A DNA stretch of 64,000 bases from Dickeya dianthicola NCPPB 453 (GTDB lineage Bacteria > Pseudomonadota > Gammaproteobacteria > Enterobacterales > Enterobacteriaceae), in assembly GCF_000365305.1 (NCBI RefSeq), contig NZ_CM001841.1, forward strand, positions 985,653 to 1,049,652, given 5' to 3'. The notes under the pieces are model-generated. The model ran no database searches. It was not told where the DNA came from and was given only the letters and a program-made list of their open reading frames with translations. Shown in pieces: positions 31,825-39,735 of the stretch. The translations under genes were made by a program, and so were the position numbers. Position 1 is the first letter of the stretch; every line of letters starts with the position of its first letter.

Positions 31825-32565
31825 TCAGGCGTTGGCGCCGCCGTCTACCGTGATGCCGGTTCCGGTAATATGACGTGCGGCCGGGCTGGCAAGAAACGCG
31901 ACCGCAGCAGCAATATCTTCGGGTTTGCCATATTCACCAAGGGCTATCAATACACGCTGTGCGTCCGCGTGGCTGCCGTCGGCGGGGTTCATGTCGGTGT
32001 CCGTCGAGCCTGGGTGTACCAGGTTTACGGTGATGCCGCGAGGCCCCAATTCACGTGCCAGACCACGGGTGAAAGACAGCAATGCGGATTTTGACATAGC
32101 ATAAACCGCCATTCCCGGATAGGGGACTCGCTCCGCGACGCCTGAGCCGATTGAGATAATTCGACCGCCTTCACTCAAATGCGTTATCGCTGCTTGCGAT
32201 GCGAGAACAACGGCTCGAACATTAACATCCAGAATATCGTTGATATACGCGAGGCTCATGTCCGCCACCATACCGGCGCGGGCAATGCCGGCGTTGTTGA
32301 CGAGAATATCGAGACCACCCAGCTTATCCGCCGCTTCGTGTACTGAGTGCGTAACGGCTTGCGCATCTGCGCTGTTGGCCTTTATCGCGAATGCGCGCCG
32401 ACCCTTTGCCTCAATCGCCTGGACGACTTCCAAGGCGCGCGCGTCAGAATTTTGGTACGTGATTGCCACGTCTGCGCCTTTCTCTGCCAGCTCGAGTGCA
32501 ATCGCTGCGCCGATGCCGCGGGAAGCGCCCGTCACCAGCGCTTTTTTACCAATAAGTTCAGTCAT
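31825..32565 (-). CDS. SDR-family oxidoreductase (3-ketoacyl-ACP-reductase-like)
   Basis: Classical short-chain dehydrogenase/reductase, 246 residues from ATG 32565 (MTELIGKKALVTGASRGIGA); the frame is open farther upstream, but that part would run into the divergent TetR gene. Motifs: nucleotide binding TGASRGIGA, NNAG, catalytic YAMSK and Ser in SIGSG, and GGRIISIG. The substrate is unknown. It is divergent from a TetR-type gene 82 bases away, a common regulator-target pair. Confidence 0.9.
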   Translation of the reverse strand: MTELIGKKALVTGASRGIGAAIALELAEKGADVAITYQNSDARALEVVQAIEAKGRRAFAIKANSADAQAVTHSVHEAADKLGGLDILVNNAGIARAGMVADMSLAYINDILDVNVRAVVLASQAAITHLSEGGRIISIGSGVAERVPYPGMAVYAMSKSALLSFTRGLARELGPRGITVNLVHPGSTDTDMNPADGSHADAQRVLIALGEYGKPEDIAAAVAFLASPAARHITGTGITVDGGANA

Positions 32566-32647
32566 CGTTTTTCCTATTTTGTAATGATCGGTATTAAATG
32601 TTATAAACAGCTCCTGGGTATGAGTCAATCTATTTATGTAACGATCG
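32566..32647. promoter_or_regulatory. Divergent promoter region SDR/TetR
   Basis: The 82 bases between the two divergent starts carry direct repeats TGTAATGATCG (32580-32590) and TGTAACGATCG (32637-32647), one next to each start. These are plausible TetR-type operator elements. Not tested. Confidence 0.4.
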
Positions 32648-33352
32648 ATGCAAAATAAATCCAATCCGAAAGGTCCTTCGACTGCGCGCCCTGCCAAGGG
32701 CAGGCCACGTACGTTTGATCGTGAAAATGCGCTGGCAGAAGCCACACGCCTTTTTTGGCGCAAGGGGTTTTCGGCTACGTCTATGGCTGATCTCACCGCC
32801 GCGATGGGGATAGGCGCCCCCAGCCTTTATGCTGCGTTTGGGTCGAAAGAGGAACTTTACGCCGAAGCGATTTGCTACTACGCCGAACACTACAGCGATC
32901 GGGTTTGGGCGGGGTTCGATAGCGCCCGGACGGCCCGTGATGCGGTTCAAGCCTATCTTATGGATTCGGCGGCGGCGCTCACCGGGTCGTACGGCCCGGA
33001 TGAACCTCTCGGTTGTATGCTGGCGCTGTCGGCTGTCGGCGAAGAGGGCAATACCACCCTGGGTGAATTAGTACGAAACGGGCGAGCACAGGCGCGTCGA
33101 AAGCTGGAACTCCGTTTTTCGCAAGCGGTCAGCGAGGGGGATCTCGCGGCCTCGGTGAATATTAACGGGCTTGCTCGTTATGTTCTGGCGGTACAAGGCG
33201 GCATGGTGTTGCAGGCGCGCGATGGCGCCAGCCGTGCTGAGCTTGAGGACGTTGCCCGATATACCATGCAGGGATGGGATGCGCAGGCGGAGCGCATCAG
33301 TTGCGCAGCGCCGATGGCACCACGCCGAAACGGCGACGGAAAGCCGCGGTGA
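32648..33352 (+). CDS. TetR/AcrR-family transcriptional regulator
   Basis: 234 residues. The N-terminal helix-turn-helix is typical ([47 protein letters not shown] without its gaps), and a C-terminal ligand-binding half follows with GCMLALSAV. The divergent SDR gene is the likely target. Its 3' end overlaps the convergent AraC gene by about 56 bases. Confidence 0.9.
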   Translation: MQNKSNPKGPSTARPAKGRPRTFDRENALAEATRLFWRKGFSATSMADLTAAMGIGAPSLYAAFGSKEELYAEAICYYAEHYSDRVWAGFDSARTARDAVQAYLMDSAAALTGSYGPDEPLGCMLALSAVGEEGNTTLGELVRNGRAQARRKLELRFSQAVSEGDLAASVNINGLARYVLAVQGGMVLQARDGASRAELEDVARYTMQGWDAQAERISCAAPMAPRRNGDGKPR

Positions 33353-34142
33353 ATTTGCTGTGGGATTCGTAACCGACATCAAGAGCGATGGCGGCGACCG
33401 GCCGGTCCGACGACTGCAGCAGCGCCATCGCCGCTTCCAGTCGGGTTTCCCGTACGCAGGCGGCGATGGTGTTGCCTTCCTGCGACAGCCGGCGGTTCAG
33501 GGTGCTGGCGGTGGTGGACAGCGCTTGCGCTACCCGGCCTGCTGACCAGTGGTCATACGGGCGCTGCGCCACCAGCCGCCGCACCCGTTCGCTCCAGTTC
33601 AGCGTGCCCGGCGGCGCCAGCGCCACGCCACACTGCTCCGCCAGCAAAAGCAAAACTTCCAGCACCCGGTGTTCGCCGAGCGCCGCTGAACAACCGGCAT
33701 CACTTAGCGCGTCGGCGGCGCGCAAAAACGCGGCCCCTATTGTGCGGCTGTCCGTCACCCTGGCAACGTTTCGCACCGGTTCCAGCGCGGTGAACTGGCC
33801 GAAACACTGGTAAAAGCGCGCTATCGTTTCAGGTTGCAGGCTCAGAATCCGCGCTACATAGCGCCCCTGCGGCGCCGGGTCGTTGATAACATCCCATTGA
33901 GTGCCGCGCGGCAAGATGAACAATTCGCCGGAGATAAACGCACTGCCGCCTTCCGGCGTCAGCAGTTGTTTGGTTCCGGAAACGACCAGGCCAATCAGGT
34001 CGGTACGCATCACCACCGTACGCAGCGTGTACTGGCTGCGGGCGATAATCTGATGAGCAAGCGACGAGCCGGCAAGAGTATGACGGGGCACCGGCTCGGC
34101 CGCATGCGTCAAAGGCTGGTTGGGGTGGGTAGTCAGCGTCAT
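33297..34142 (-). CDS. AraC-family transcriptional regulator
   Basis: 281 residues from ATG 34142 ([17 protein letters not shown]). An N-terminal AraC-binding-like sensor domain (about residues 20-190) is followed by a double helix-turn-helix whose last part, [21 protein letters not shown], is the AraC signature. A longer frame to 34301 exists, but its extra residues are only the translation of an 18-bp tandem repeat, so I do not use it. The 3' end overlaps the TetR gene tail to tail; upstream it is divergent from the PEBP gene. Confidence 0.88.
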   Translation of the reverse strand: MTLTTHPNQPLTHAAEPVPRHTLAGSSLAHQIIARSQYTLRTVVMRTDLIGLVVSGTKQLLTPEGGSAFISGELFILPRGTQWDVINDPAPQGRYVARILSLQPETIARFYQCFGQFTALEPVRNVARVTDSRTIGAAFLRAADALSDAGCSAALGEHRVLEVLLLLAEQCGVALAPPGTLNWSERVRRLVAQRPYDHWSAGRVAQALSTTASTLNRRLSQEGNTIAACVRETRLEAAMALLQSSDRPVAAIALDVGYESHSKFTAAFRRRFGVVPSALRN

Positions 34143-34214
34143 CCGGTATCCGTGGTGAAAATGGAACAGAGGTTGCGCGAGGCGGAACAATGGGAATGGC
34201 GCCGGCGCGCTACT

Positions 34215-34286
34215 ATTGGCAGCATAATTAAGTTTGGCAGCACAATTAAGTTTGACAGCACAATTCAGTTTGGCAGCACAGCTCAG
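34215..34286. repeat. 18-bp tandem repeat, four copies
   Basis: The unit TTTGGCAGCACAATTAAG is repeated at 34215, 34233, 34251 and 34269 with one to four changes per copy. It lies in the divergent AraC/PEBP promoter region. Its copy number could affect promoter spacing. Confidence 0.88.
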
Positions 34287-34379
34287 TCTGTGTTCCGGCA
34301 TTCATCCCGCTACCGCCGTCATGCGCGGCATGGCGATGAATGGCAAACCCAGCCTACCATGAGTCACAGGAATACTAAT

Positions 34380-34958
34380 ATGAAAACACGTTCACGTCTG
34401 ATTCGCACCTGCGCGCCGCTGCTCGCCGGTTTGTTTATGACCGCCGCCGCGCACGCGGAACCCCTGACGCTGTCCAGCCCGACTATCGCACCCAATAGCA
34501 CGCTGCCTGTCAGCTTTGAGTTTAATGGCTTCGGCTGCAACGGACAGAATCAGTCCCCTGCTCTGAACTGGCGCGGTGCGCCGGCGGGGACCCAGAGTTT
34601 CGCCGTCACTGTTTATGATCCGGATGCGCCCACCGGTTCCGGCTGGTGGCACTGGATGGTGATCAATATTCCGGCGAATGTGACTGAGTTTGTTGCCAAT
34701 GCCGGCGAAATCGGCGGCAAACACTTGCCTGCCGGTGCCCGTCAGGTGCGTATCGACTACGGGGTGGATGCCTGGGGCGGCGTTTGTCCGCCGGCGGGCG
34801 ACAAACCGCATCGTTACATTTTCACTGTGTATGCGCTGAAAACCAAAGCGCTGGATGTACCTAAAGATGCCAACCCGGCGCTCGGCGGTTATATGATCAA
34901 CGCCAACACGCTGGCTAAAGCCAGCTTCACCGCCTACTACGGCCGTCCGGCGCAGTAG
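34380..34958 (+). CDS. YbhB/YbcL-family (Raf kinase inhibitor-like) periplasmic protein
   Basis: Phosphatidylethanolamine-binding-protein fold, 192 residues from ATG 34380 after CACAGG. A signal peptide ends AAAHA before EPLTLSSP, so it is exported. Family motifs: SPALNWRGAPAGTQSFAVTVYDPDAPTG, WWHWMVINIP and HRYIFTVYAL. Function in bacteria is unclear. It is divergent from the AraC gene, which may regulate it. Confidence 0.92.
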   Translation: MKTRSRLIRTCAPLLAGLFMTAAAHAEPLTLSSPTIAPNSTLPVSFEFNGFGCNGQNQSPALNWRGAPAGTQSFAVTVYDPDAPTGSGWWHWMVINIPANVTEFVANAGEIGGKHLPAGARQVRIDYGVDAWGGVCPPAGDKPHRYIFTVYALKTKALDVPKDANPALGGYMINANTLAKASFTAYYGRPAQ

Positions 34959-34969
34959 CGCTATCTGGC

Positions 34970-34996
34970 TTTCCCCGTCGGATGGCGGGGATATTT
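34970..34996 (+). terminator. Possible terminator after the PEBP gene
   Basis: Stem CCCCGTC/GGCGGGG (34973-34979, 34984-34990) with loop GGAT and a short T-rich tail (ATATTTCTTC). The weak tail lowers confidence. Confidence 0.5.
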
Positions 34997-35118
34997 CTTC
35001 TGGTCGGCTGGGCCGGCGGTGTGATCAGGTGGGAAACGCTCAGTCGATCGGCTTTTCGACGCGAATATTGCCGTTCACTCCCCAGATTGCGTATTCCGGA
35101 GGAAGATGACTGCCCCGT

Positions 35119-35913
35119 TTATTGGTTATTGGGGACGTTGCTGATTTTTGCCAGAACTGGGCCTAATAACCTCATTCCATGAACTTCTGCATCAGTGAGT
35201 TCAGGATGCAAAAGATTAATCAGCAAAATGTCCCGATCACTATCAGAATGGTTGTAAACGTTATGGAGAAAACTATGATCGAAAAAAATAGATTTCCCTT
35301 CTTCCCAACGCCGTTCTTCTCCCGCAACGATTAGGCCACAATCATCAGGAATATTAATGCCAAAATGGCAAGTTATTTGCGCATTAGTCCAATCATAATG
35401 TTCAGGAAGCCAGGCTCCACCTTTTAATCGCATAAAGGTCACTTCTCCTCGCCACGGAAAAAGAGAATCTTCAAGTCTGTCGATTAATTTTTTTAAATTA
35501 GGAAAGTGAGTTATTTTTTCACTGAACTCTCCGCGACTCCAAAGCGAAATGGATGACCAGTCTTTCTCTGAAAGATTTTTGAAAAGAGTACTGGATGAAT
35601 ACACCTTCAATTGTCCGGTGGCGGCGGTGAATTCCTCTTTAATCGCCTGAAAATTTTCAGACAATAGTTTAGCGACATGTGCCGTCACTTCACTTGAGCT
35701 TTCATCAATCCACGGGCCGTTGCTAAGACCGGGGAAAAACAGTAAACGCGGCTTTTGTAGCGGATGTGATGGTTTGCTATGAGACTCACCCAAAATTCCG
35801 GCCAGAAAATCAGATAATCGCCTTGTCGAATCAATGCCATAAATAGCAGATAGCTGTGTGGTAATGTCAGCAAATGATTTCTTGAGATATAGATTTATTT
35901 CGCTTTTATTCAT
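35119..35913 (-). CDS. Aspartyl/asparaginyl beta-hydroxylase-like dioxygenase
   Basis: 2-oxoglutarate/Fe(II) oxygenase of the AspH family. The core contains PEHYDWTNAQITCHFGI (first metal His, with Asp two residues later) and FFDHSFLHNVYNHSDSDRDILL (second His and the oxoglutarate-binding Arg). I choose ATG 35913 (MNKSEINLYLKK) because AGAAGG lies 9 bases before it; ATGs at 35922 and 35931 are in frame, the latter overlapping the GNAT stop as ATGA. It is the last gene of the RiPP-like operon. Inference: it hydroxylates an Asp or Asn of the precursor peptide (core residue Asn35 is a candidate). Confidence 0.88.
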   Translation of the reverse strand: MNKSEINLYLKKSFADITTQLSAIYGIDSTRRLSDFLAGILGESHSKPSHPLQKPRLLFFPGLSNGPWIDESSSEVTAHVAKLLSENFQAIKEEFTAATGQLKVYSSSTLFKNLSEKDWSSISLWSRGEFSEKITHFPNLKKLIDRLEDSLFPWRGEVTFMRLKGGAWLPEHYDWTNAQITCHFGINIPDDCGLIVAGEERRWEEGKSIFFDHSFLHNVYNHSDSDRDILLINLLHPELTDAEVHGMRLLGPVLAKISNVPNNQ

Positions 35914-35927
35914 GTTATCCATCCTTC

Positions 35928-36488
35928 TCATTTTTCAGGGGTTATGTATGAGTTCAGGACGTGATCCTGCCATGTTCCATTTATCTTTAAATAGGATTTG
36001 GCAAATCCTTCCCTCACAAACCCCAGGCTTGCTAATATTTTTTGGCTACGTATATTTTCGGGGAGATGGTTAGCCATAATACGATGCAAGCCATAATTCT
36101 CATGGACGTAAGCGATTGCACTTTCGAGCGTTTCACGCATCAACCCTTGTCCCTGGAATGACTTGTCGATTGAGAAGCCTAAATAACCCGCCTGGAACAC
36201 GCCATAAACAAAATTTGTAAAATTAATGCTCCCAATGATCTTATTTTCTCCTTTGCTGGTGAAAACAAGCAATAGGCACTTTTTCGCTTTAAAATCAGGC
36301 TGAGAATCAACAATGCGCTGCCTGATGCTGTCAAGTGAGAAGTAATCTTCAGTGCGCAATGGTTCAAATGGTGCAAAATTATCCCTGTTTTCGACTAAGA
36401 AAAGCTGGAGTTGCTCGGAAAAATCCTCTGTAAGACTGTAAACATCGGTCCTTGCAGTGGAGAATAGTTTTGTTTTTTCTATGCTCAT
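35928..36488 (-). CDS. GNAT N-acetyltransferase (RimJ/RimL type)
   Basis: 186 residues from ATG 36488 (MSIEKTKLFSTARTDVYSL). Acetyl-CoA-binding region: LGFSIDKSFQGQGLMRETLESAI; family end: NHLPENIRSQKILASLGFVREG. In-frame ATGs exist farther upstream, but that part overlaps the MFS gene. Members acetylate protein N termini, ribosomal proteins or small amines. In this operon it may modify the peptide or act as a self-protection enzyme; both are inference. Confidence 0.88.
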   Translation of the reverse strand: MSIEKTKLFSTARTDVYSLTEDFSEQLQLFLVENRDNFAPFEPLRTEDYFSLDSIRQRIVDSQPDFKAKKCLLLVFTSKGENKIIGSINFTNFVYGVFQAGYLGFSIDKSFQGQGLMRETLESAIAYVHENYGLHRIMANHLPENIRSQKILASLGFVREGFAKSYLKINGTWQDHVLNSYITPEK

Positions 36489-36510
36489 GTTTCTTTTCTC
36501 GGTCAAATTA

Positions 36511-37848
36511 TTAATTTGATGGTTGTAGTTCAGAATCATCAGGTTCATTCAAGGGTACTATTTTTAAAGAGAGTGCGAAAACCCCGCCAATTAAGGCAAT
36601 CGCGAGGATTTCTATCAAAACATTCTGCGCGGGTTCTGCACCAATACCGATAAATGTTAAATAGACAGAGTAAGCTCCATATAAAATAATAACGGAACTC
36701 ATCACCAGACTAAGCGTGAACGCCCGAATCTCTTCAGGCAGGCGAGCCAGTAAATTACTGATAGCGACGTCCTGCCCCATTGTTACGCACGCACGGAAAA
36801 ATAAAACATATAAAATAAGTGAGGATATACCATCGAAGTATATATAAAGAAAATAACAACCAGCAGATAGTAAAGCAAGGCTACCAAAAGACAACATAAC
36901 CAGCGATTTATCATCGAATTTCGCCGCAGCACGTGGAACAATGACGCCTTTAACATAGTGGGCGGCATCAAAGGAGGCAATAAACAGGAATAAAGGGATA
37001 AGATGAATAATGCTGATATCCATAATATTGTATTCCCTAAATTCTGCTACCATTAAGTAAGTATGCACATGAACCATTGAGAAGTTAAGTAAAACAATGA
37101 TCAATGAAATTTTCATCAGCATGATCAACTGTTCTCGGGTCATGGCCCTGAGATGAGAAATAAATTTTTTAAGTGTATTCTTTTCACTGATTTTCTTGTG
37201 ATTATTTTCAACATCAAACGCTTGTGCGTTATTTTTTTGCGGATAACGCCACAACCAGATACCTAAAATGATAAACATGATTGCCGGGATAAACAGCATG
37301 GCTTCTGCATACCCGGTAGTACGATACATGACGAGTAAAATGAGCAGAAAGATGATCGGAACAATGGACACAATCTCCTTGCCATATCGTTGTGAAAGCA
37401 AGAGTGCCTTGGTGCGCAGCCCACTTTCCTCACCATGTTTAATTATTTGGTTGTCTATCATATCTTGCAGCATTGCCTGATAGGCCCCCGAAATCAGGCT
37501 CATGCCGATAGCGCTGAGAAATGAGCTGAGGATCAGTAGCGATATCTGTAAGCTGGCATCGTGAGTGCTTGTCAGTGAGAAAAAAAGTGTGAGCAGAGCC
37601 GATGCGGTGAAATAGCTGCCCAAAGCAACGCTTCTAAAATGCCCCAGCTTGTCGGCGAGTAAACCCGATGGCACTTCGAGGAGAATTGATGAATAAAATG
37701 CGATAGAAACGCGTAGCGATACTGCGGAATTGAACATCCCTCCTAACGCGCCAACCAAAAGGTGGCTTAACTGATTTGATGTCGATTGCATCGCGCGGAA
37801 GGTGCTATCCAGATAGCCGATGCTTTTTAACCAATTACTGTTTTTCAT
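36511..37848 (-). CDS. MFS transporter, probable product exporter
   Basis: 445 residues with about twelve hydrophobic segments. The loop 2-3 signature PSGLLADKLGHFRSVALGSY identifies the major facilitator superfamily. It starts 3 bases after tfuA in the RiPP-like operon and has the same low-GC character as its neighbours. By position it is the likely exporter of the cluster product or a self-resistance pump. Confidence 0.9.
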   Translation of the reverse strand: MKNSNWLKSIGYLDSTFRAMQSTSNQLSHLLVGALGGMFNSAVSLRVSIAFYSSILLEVPSGLLADKLGHFRSVALGSYFTASALLTLFFSLTSTHDASLQISLLILSSFLSAIGMSLISGAYQAMLQDMIDNQIIKHGEESGLRTKALLLSQRYGKEIVSIVPIIFLLILLVMYRTTGYAEAMLFIPAIMFIILGIWLWRYPQKNNAQAFDVENNHKKISEKNTLKKFISHLRAMTREQLIMLMKISLIIVLLNFSMVHVHTYLMVAEFREYNIMDISIIHLIPLFLFIASFDAAHYVKGVIVPRAAAKFDDKSLVMLSFGSLALLSAGCYFLYIYFDGISSLILYVLFFRACVTMGQDVAISNLLARLPEEIRAFTLSLVMSSVIILYGAYSVYLTFIGIGAEPAQNVLIEILAIALIGGVFALSLKIVPLNEPDDSELQPSN

Positions 37849-37851
37849 CGT

Positions 37852-38520
37852 TTATTGCTCGCGTCTTGCCAGATAAAATTGCGTCAGATAGCTAATAGCC
37901 AGTTGTGCATCAGTTTTTTTAGGATGCAAAGTGTCATCGCTAAATAGCGTTCTTAATTCACTGTCTTTGATCTGTGGTGAAAAAGAGCGAATGATTTCTA
38001 CTATTCGATCAATATAACGTTCATACCAACTAATAGAACGAACCTTCGCTAAAATGAGCCGGGCGGTCAGTGACGAAAATCGCTTTTGCATCACGAGATG
38101 ACGCGTAATATGGTCTATATGCACCCAGGAGAGCGTTATCTCTTCATAGTTTCCAGAATGATAGCGCAATGCTACATCTGCGTCAGAGTGGTAATAACCC
38201 ATAATATACCCATGAAAAATCTGTCCTACACCGACCATCCCTGCCTTATAACAATCGGCAGCGCGTAATGCCCCCATACTGGAACAGCCCAGCAATAGCC
38301 CTCCAGCCTGAATGAATTCCAGACACTCAACCACGGTTACAGACATTTTAGTGCCAAATAAACCATCAACGATTAATACTGGACGACCGCTACCTGTTAA
38401 TGTCGCCAGTTCTCCACCCTGAATCGGCGGGCGATATTCAATAATAGCGTCACGTTGTTTAATCGCTGAAACTGACGGACCACCAAATACGAGCGGTTTA
38501 CGTTTAGGCGAAAAAAGCAT
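37852..38520 (-). CDS. TfuA-family protein, YcaO partner
   Basis: 222 residues. TfuA hallmarks: the N-terminal VFGGPSVSA, and IVDGLFG followed by GCSSMGALRAADCYKAGMVG and IFHGYIMGYYHSDADVAL. TfuA proteins act with YcaO enzymes to form thioamides in thioviridamide-type peptides and in methyl-coenzyme M reductase, probably by delivering sulfur. It lies 3 bases after the ycaO gene. Confidence 0.93.
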   Translation of the reverse strand: MLFSPKRKPLVFGGPSVSAIKQRDAIIEYRPPIQGGELATLTGSGRPVLIVDGLFGTKMSVTVVECLEFIQAGGLLLGCSSMGALRAADCYKAGMVGVGQIFHGYIMGYYHSDADVALRYHSGNYEEITLSWVHIDHITRHLVMQKRFSSLTARLILAKVRSISWYERYIDRIVEIIRSFSPQIKDSELRTLFSDDTLHPKKTDAQLAISYLTQFYLARREQ

Positions 38521-38523
38521 AAT

Positions 38524-39735
38524 TTACCCCACGCGGCCTGGATTAACATGCCAGTCATACAGGCCAGGAATAACGGCTTTGACCGTATGAAAAGGGAGAT
38601 CGTTCAGCGATAAATCCACCATGTAAACATCCTCGACCCCTTGTTTTTCGAGAACCTTCGCAAGAAATTGCGTCGCAGCTGTCAGCGTTTGGGGAGATTG
38701 TTCTGAAGGAGATGGTTCTAAAGGAGATGGTTCTAAAGGTGATGGTTCTAAAGGTGATTGTTCTGATGACGGCATCGCCACGTTGGCATAATGTTTGTGG
38801 AATAACGCCCTCAATTTGCTGAATTTAGACGTTTCAAAGAAGGATTGTGAGCGGTACTTCTTCTCCTGTCGGTGCAAATCTTCCCGGGAGGCTTGCAGGC
38901 TCACCACCAGCCCCTGAATAGCTTCCATCATTGCGGCATCCAGCGCTTCAGATTCGGTAAAACCCGACGCAGAGCCTGCAATCATAAACTTCGGCCCCAT
39001 ACTGACGGGATCATACAGAGCAACATAGTAAGTGGGTAAGGGACCGTGTATGCGCAACGCGAAACTTTCGTACCCTTTATCGTTAAGATGTTCCCACAAC
39101 GTCATTGTCGACGTTCTGGAAATGGTCGAGAGATCAACGAAATCGGCGCAGATTTTGGACAGACAGTGCTTGTAGAACAAGGATGTCGTATTCCGTTCAA
39201 TCGACTCCATTATTGCAAAACAGGTCGCTTCTTCCAGGCTGCCTCCGCAGGCGAGCCCGGAAGTATGTGCTTGTATATTAGCGTGATGTCTGTCGGCACC
39301 ATGATAGGGAAATTGTACTTCAATAGCAGGGATACGCTGCTCGCGACCGGTATGCCACTCATATCCTTTTATCCATTGCTGAATATCGCATTCCGGAGCG
39401 AAACCTAATCGTTGCAGTGTCTGTTTATCGTCCGTGGTTGCCTGATGATGAAAAATAGCAGGCTCGCACCAGCAAGCACAATGCCGTTCATACGCTTCCA
39501 TCAGTGCGCTGCAGGTTGCCGCGATTAAACTACGACCTTTACCCTGCGTGGATGATATCTGGCCTTTTTTTATCTCCGTTCTCACTGCATTGACGATGGA
39601 TACCCCAGGTAGATTAATAAACTCACCGACTGAAGTTAATCTTGAAATACCTAAACGTTGACGCAGCGGTAGCGCGAGAGCTACTACTTCTTTCTCGGTA
39701 TAACGCCTTAAGCTGGGAGTTGTTGCTGTTTTCAA
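38524..39735 (-). CDS. YcaO-family cyclodehydratase/thioamidation enzyme
   Basis: 403 residues. YcaO ATP/Mg ligands are visible in SALMEAYERHCA (Glu80, Glu83), in AIMESIERN (Glu177, Glu180) and in the later block MMEAIQGLV. YcaO enzymes phosphorylate a peptide amide to form azolines or, with TfuA and a sulfur source, thioamides. There is no C-protein or ThiF-like fusion partner here; TfuA next door points to thioamidation. Residues about 325-345 are a Ser-Pro-Leu-Glu-Pro repeat from a 15-bp tandem repeat. It overlaps the upstream carbamoyltransferase gene by 4 bases. Confidence 0.93.
   Translation of the reverse strand: MKTATTPSLRRYTEKEVVALALPLRQRLGISRLTSVGEFINLPGVSIVNAVRTEIKKGQISSTQGKGRSLIAATCSALMEAYERHCACWCEPAIFHHQATTDDKQTLQRLGFAPECDIQQWIKGYEWHTGREQRIPAIEVQFPYHGADRHHANIQAHTSGLACGGSLEEATCFAIMESIERNTTSLFYKHCLSKICADFVDLSTISRTSTMTLWEHLNDKGYESFALRIHGPLPTYYVALYDPVSMGPKFMIAGSASGFTESEALDAAMMEAIQGLVVSLQASREDLHRQEKKYRSQSFFETSKFSKLRALFHKHYANVAMPSSEQSPLEPSPLEPSPLEPSPSEQSPQTLTAATQFLAKVLEKQGVEDVYMVDLSLNDLPFHTVKAVIPGLYDWHVNPGRVG
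38695..38765. repeat. 15-bp in-frame tandem repeat inside ycaO
   Basis: Plus-strand units such as GGAGATGGTTCTAAA recur about four times in a row and encode SPLEP pentapeptides. The period is a multiple of three, so changes in copy number would keep the frame. Confidence 0.85.

Noticed and set aside
34143-34301. N-terminal extension of the AraC regulator by 53 residues
   Set aside because: The extra part is the translation of an 18-bp tandem repeat and spacer DNA; the start at 34142 fits the family better.
34982-35182. 66-codon frame between the PEBP and AspH genes
   Set aside because: It starts in the PEBP terminator and ends inside the 3' end of the AspH gene on the other strand; no support.
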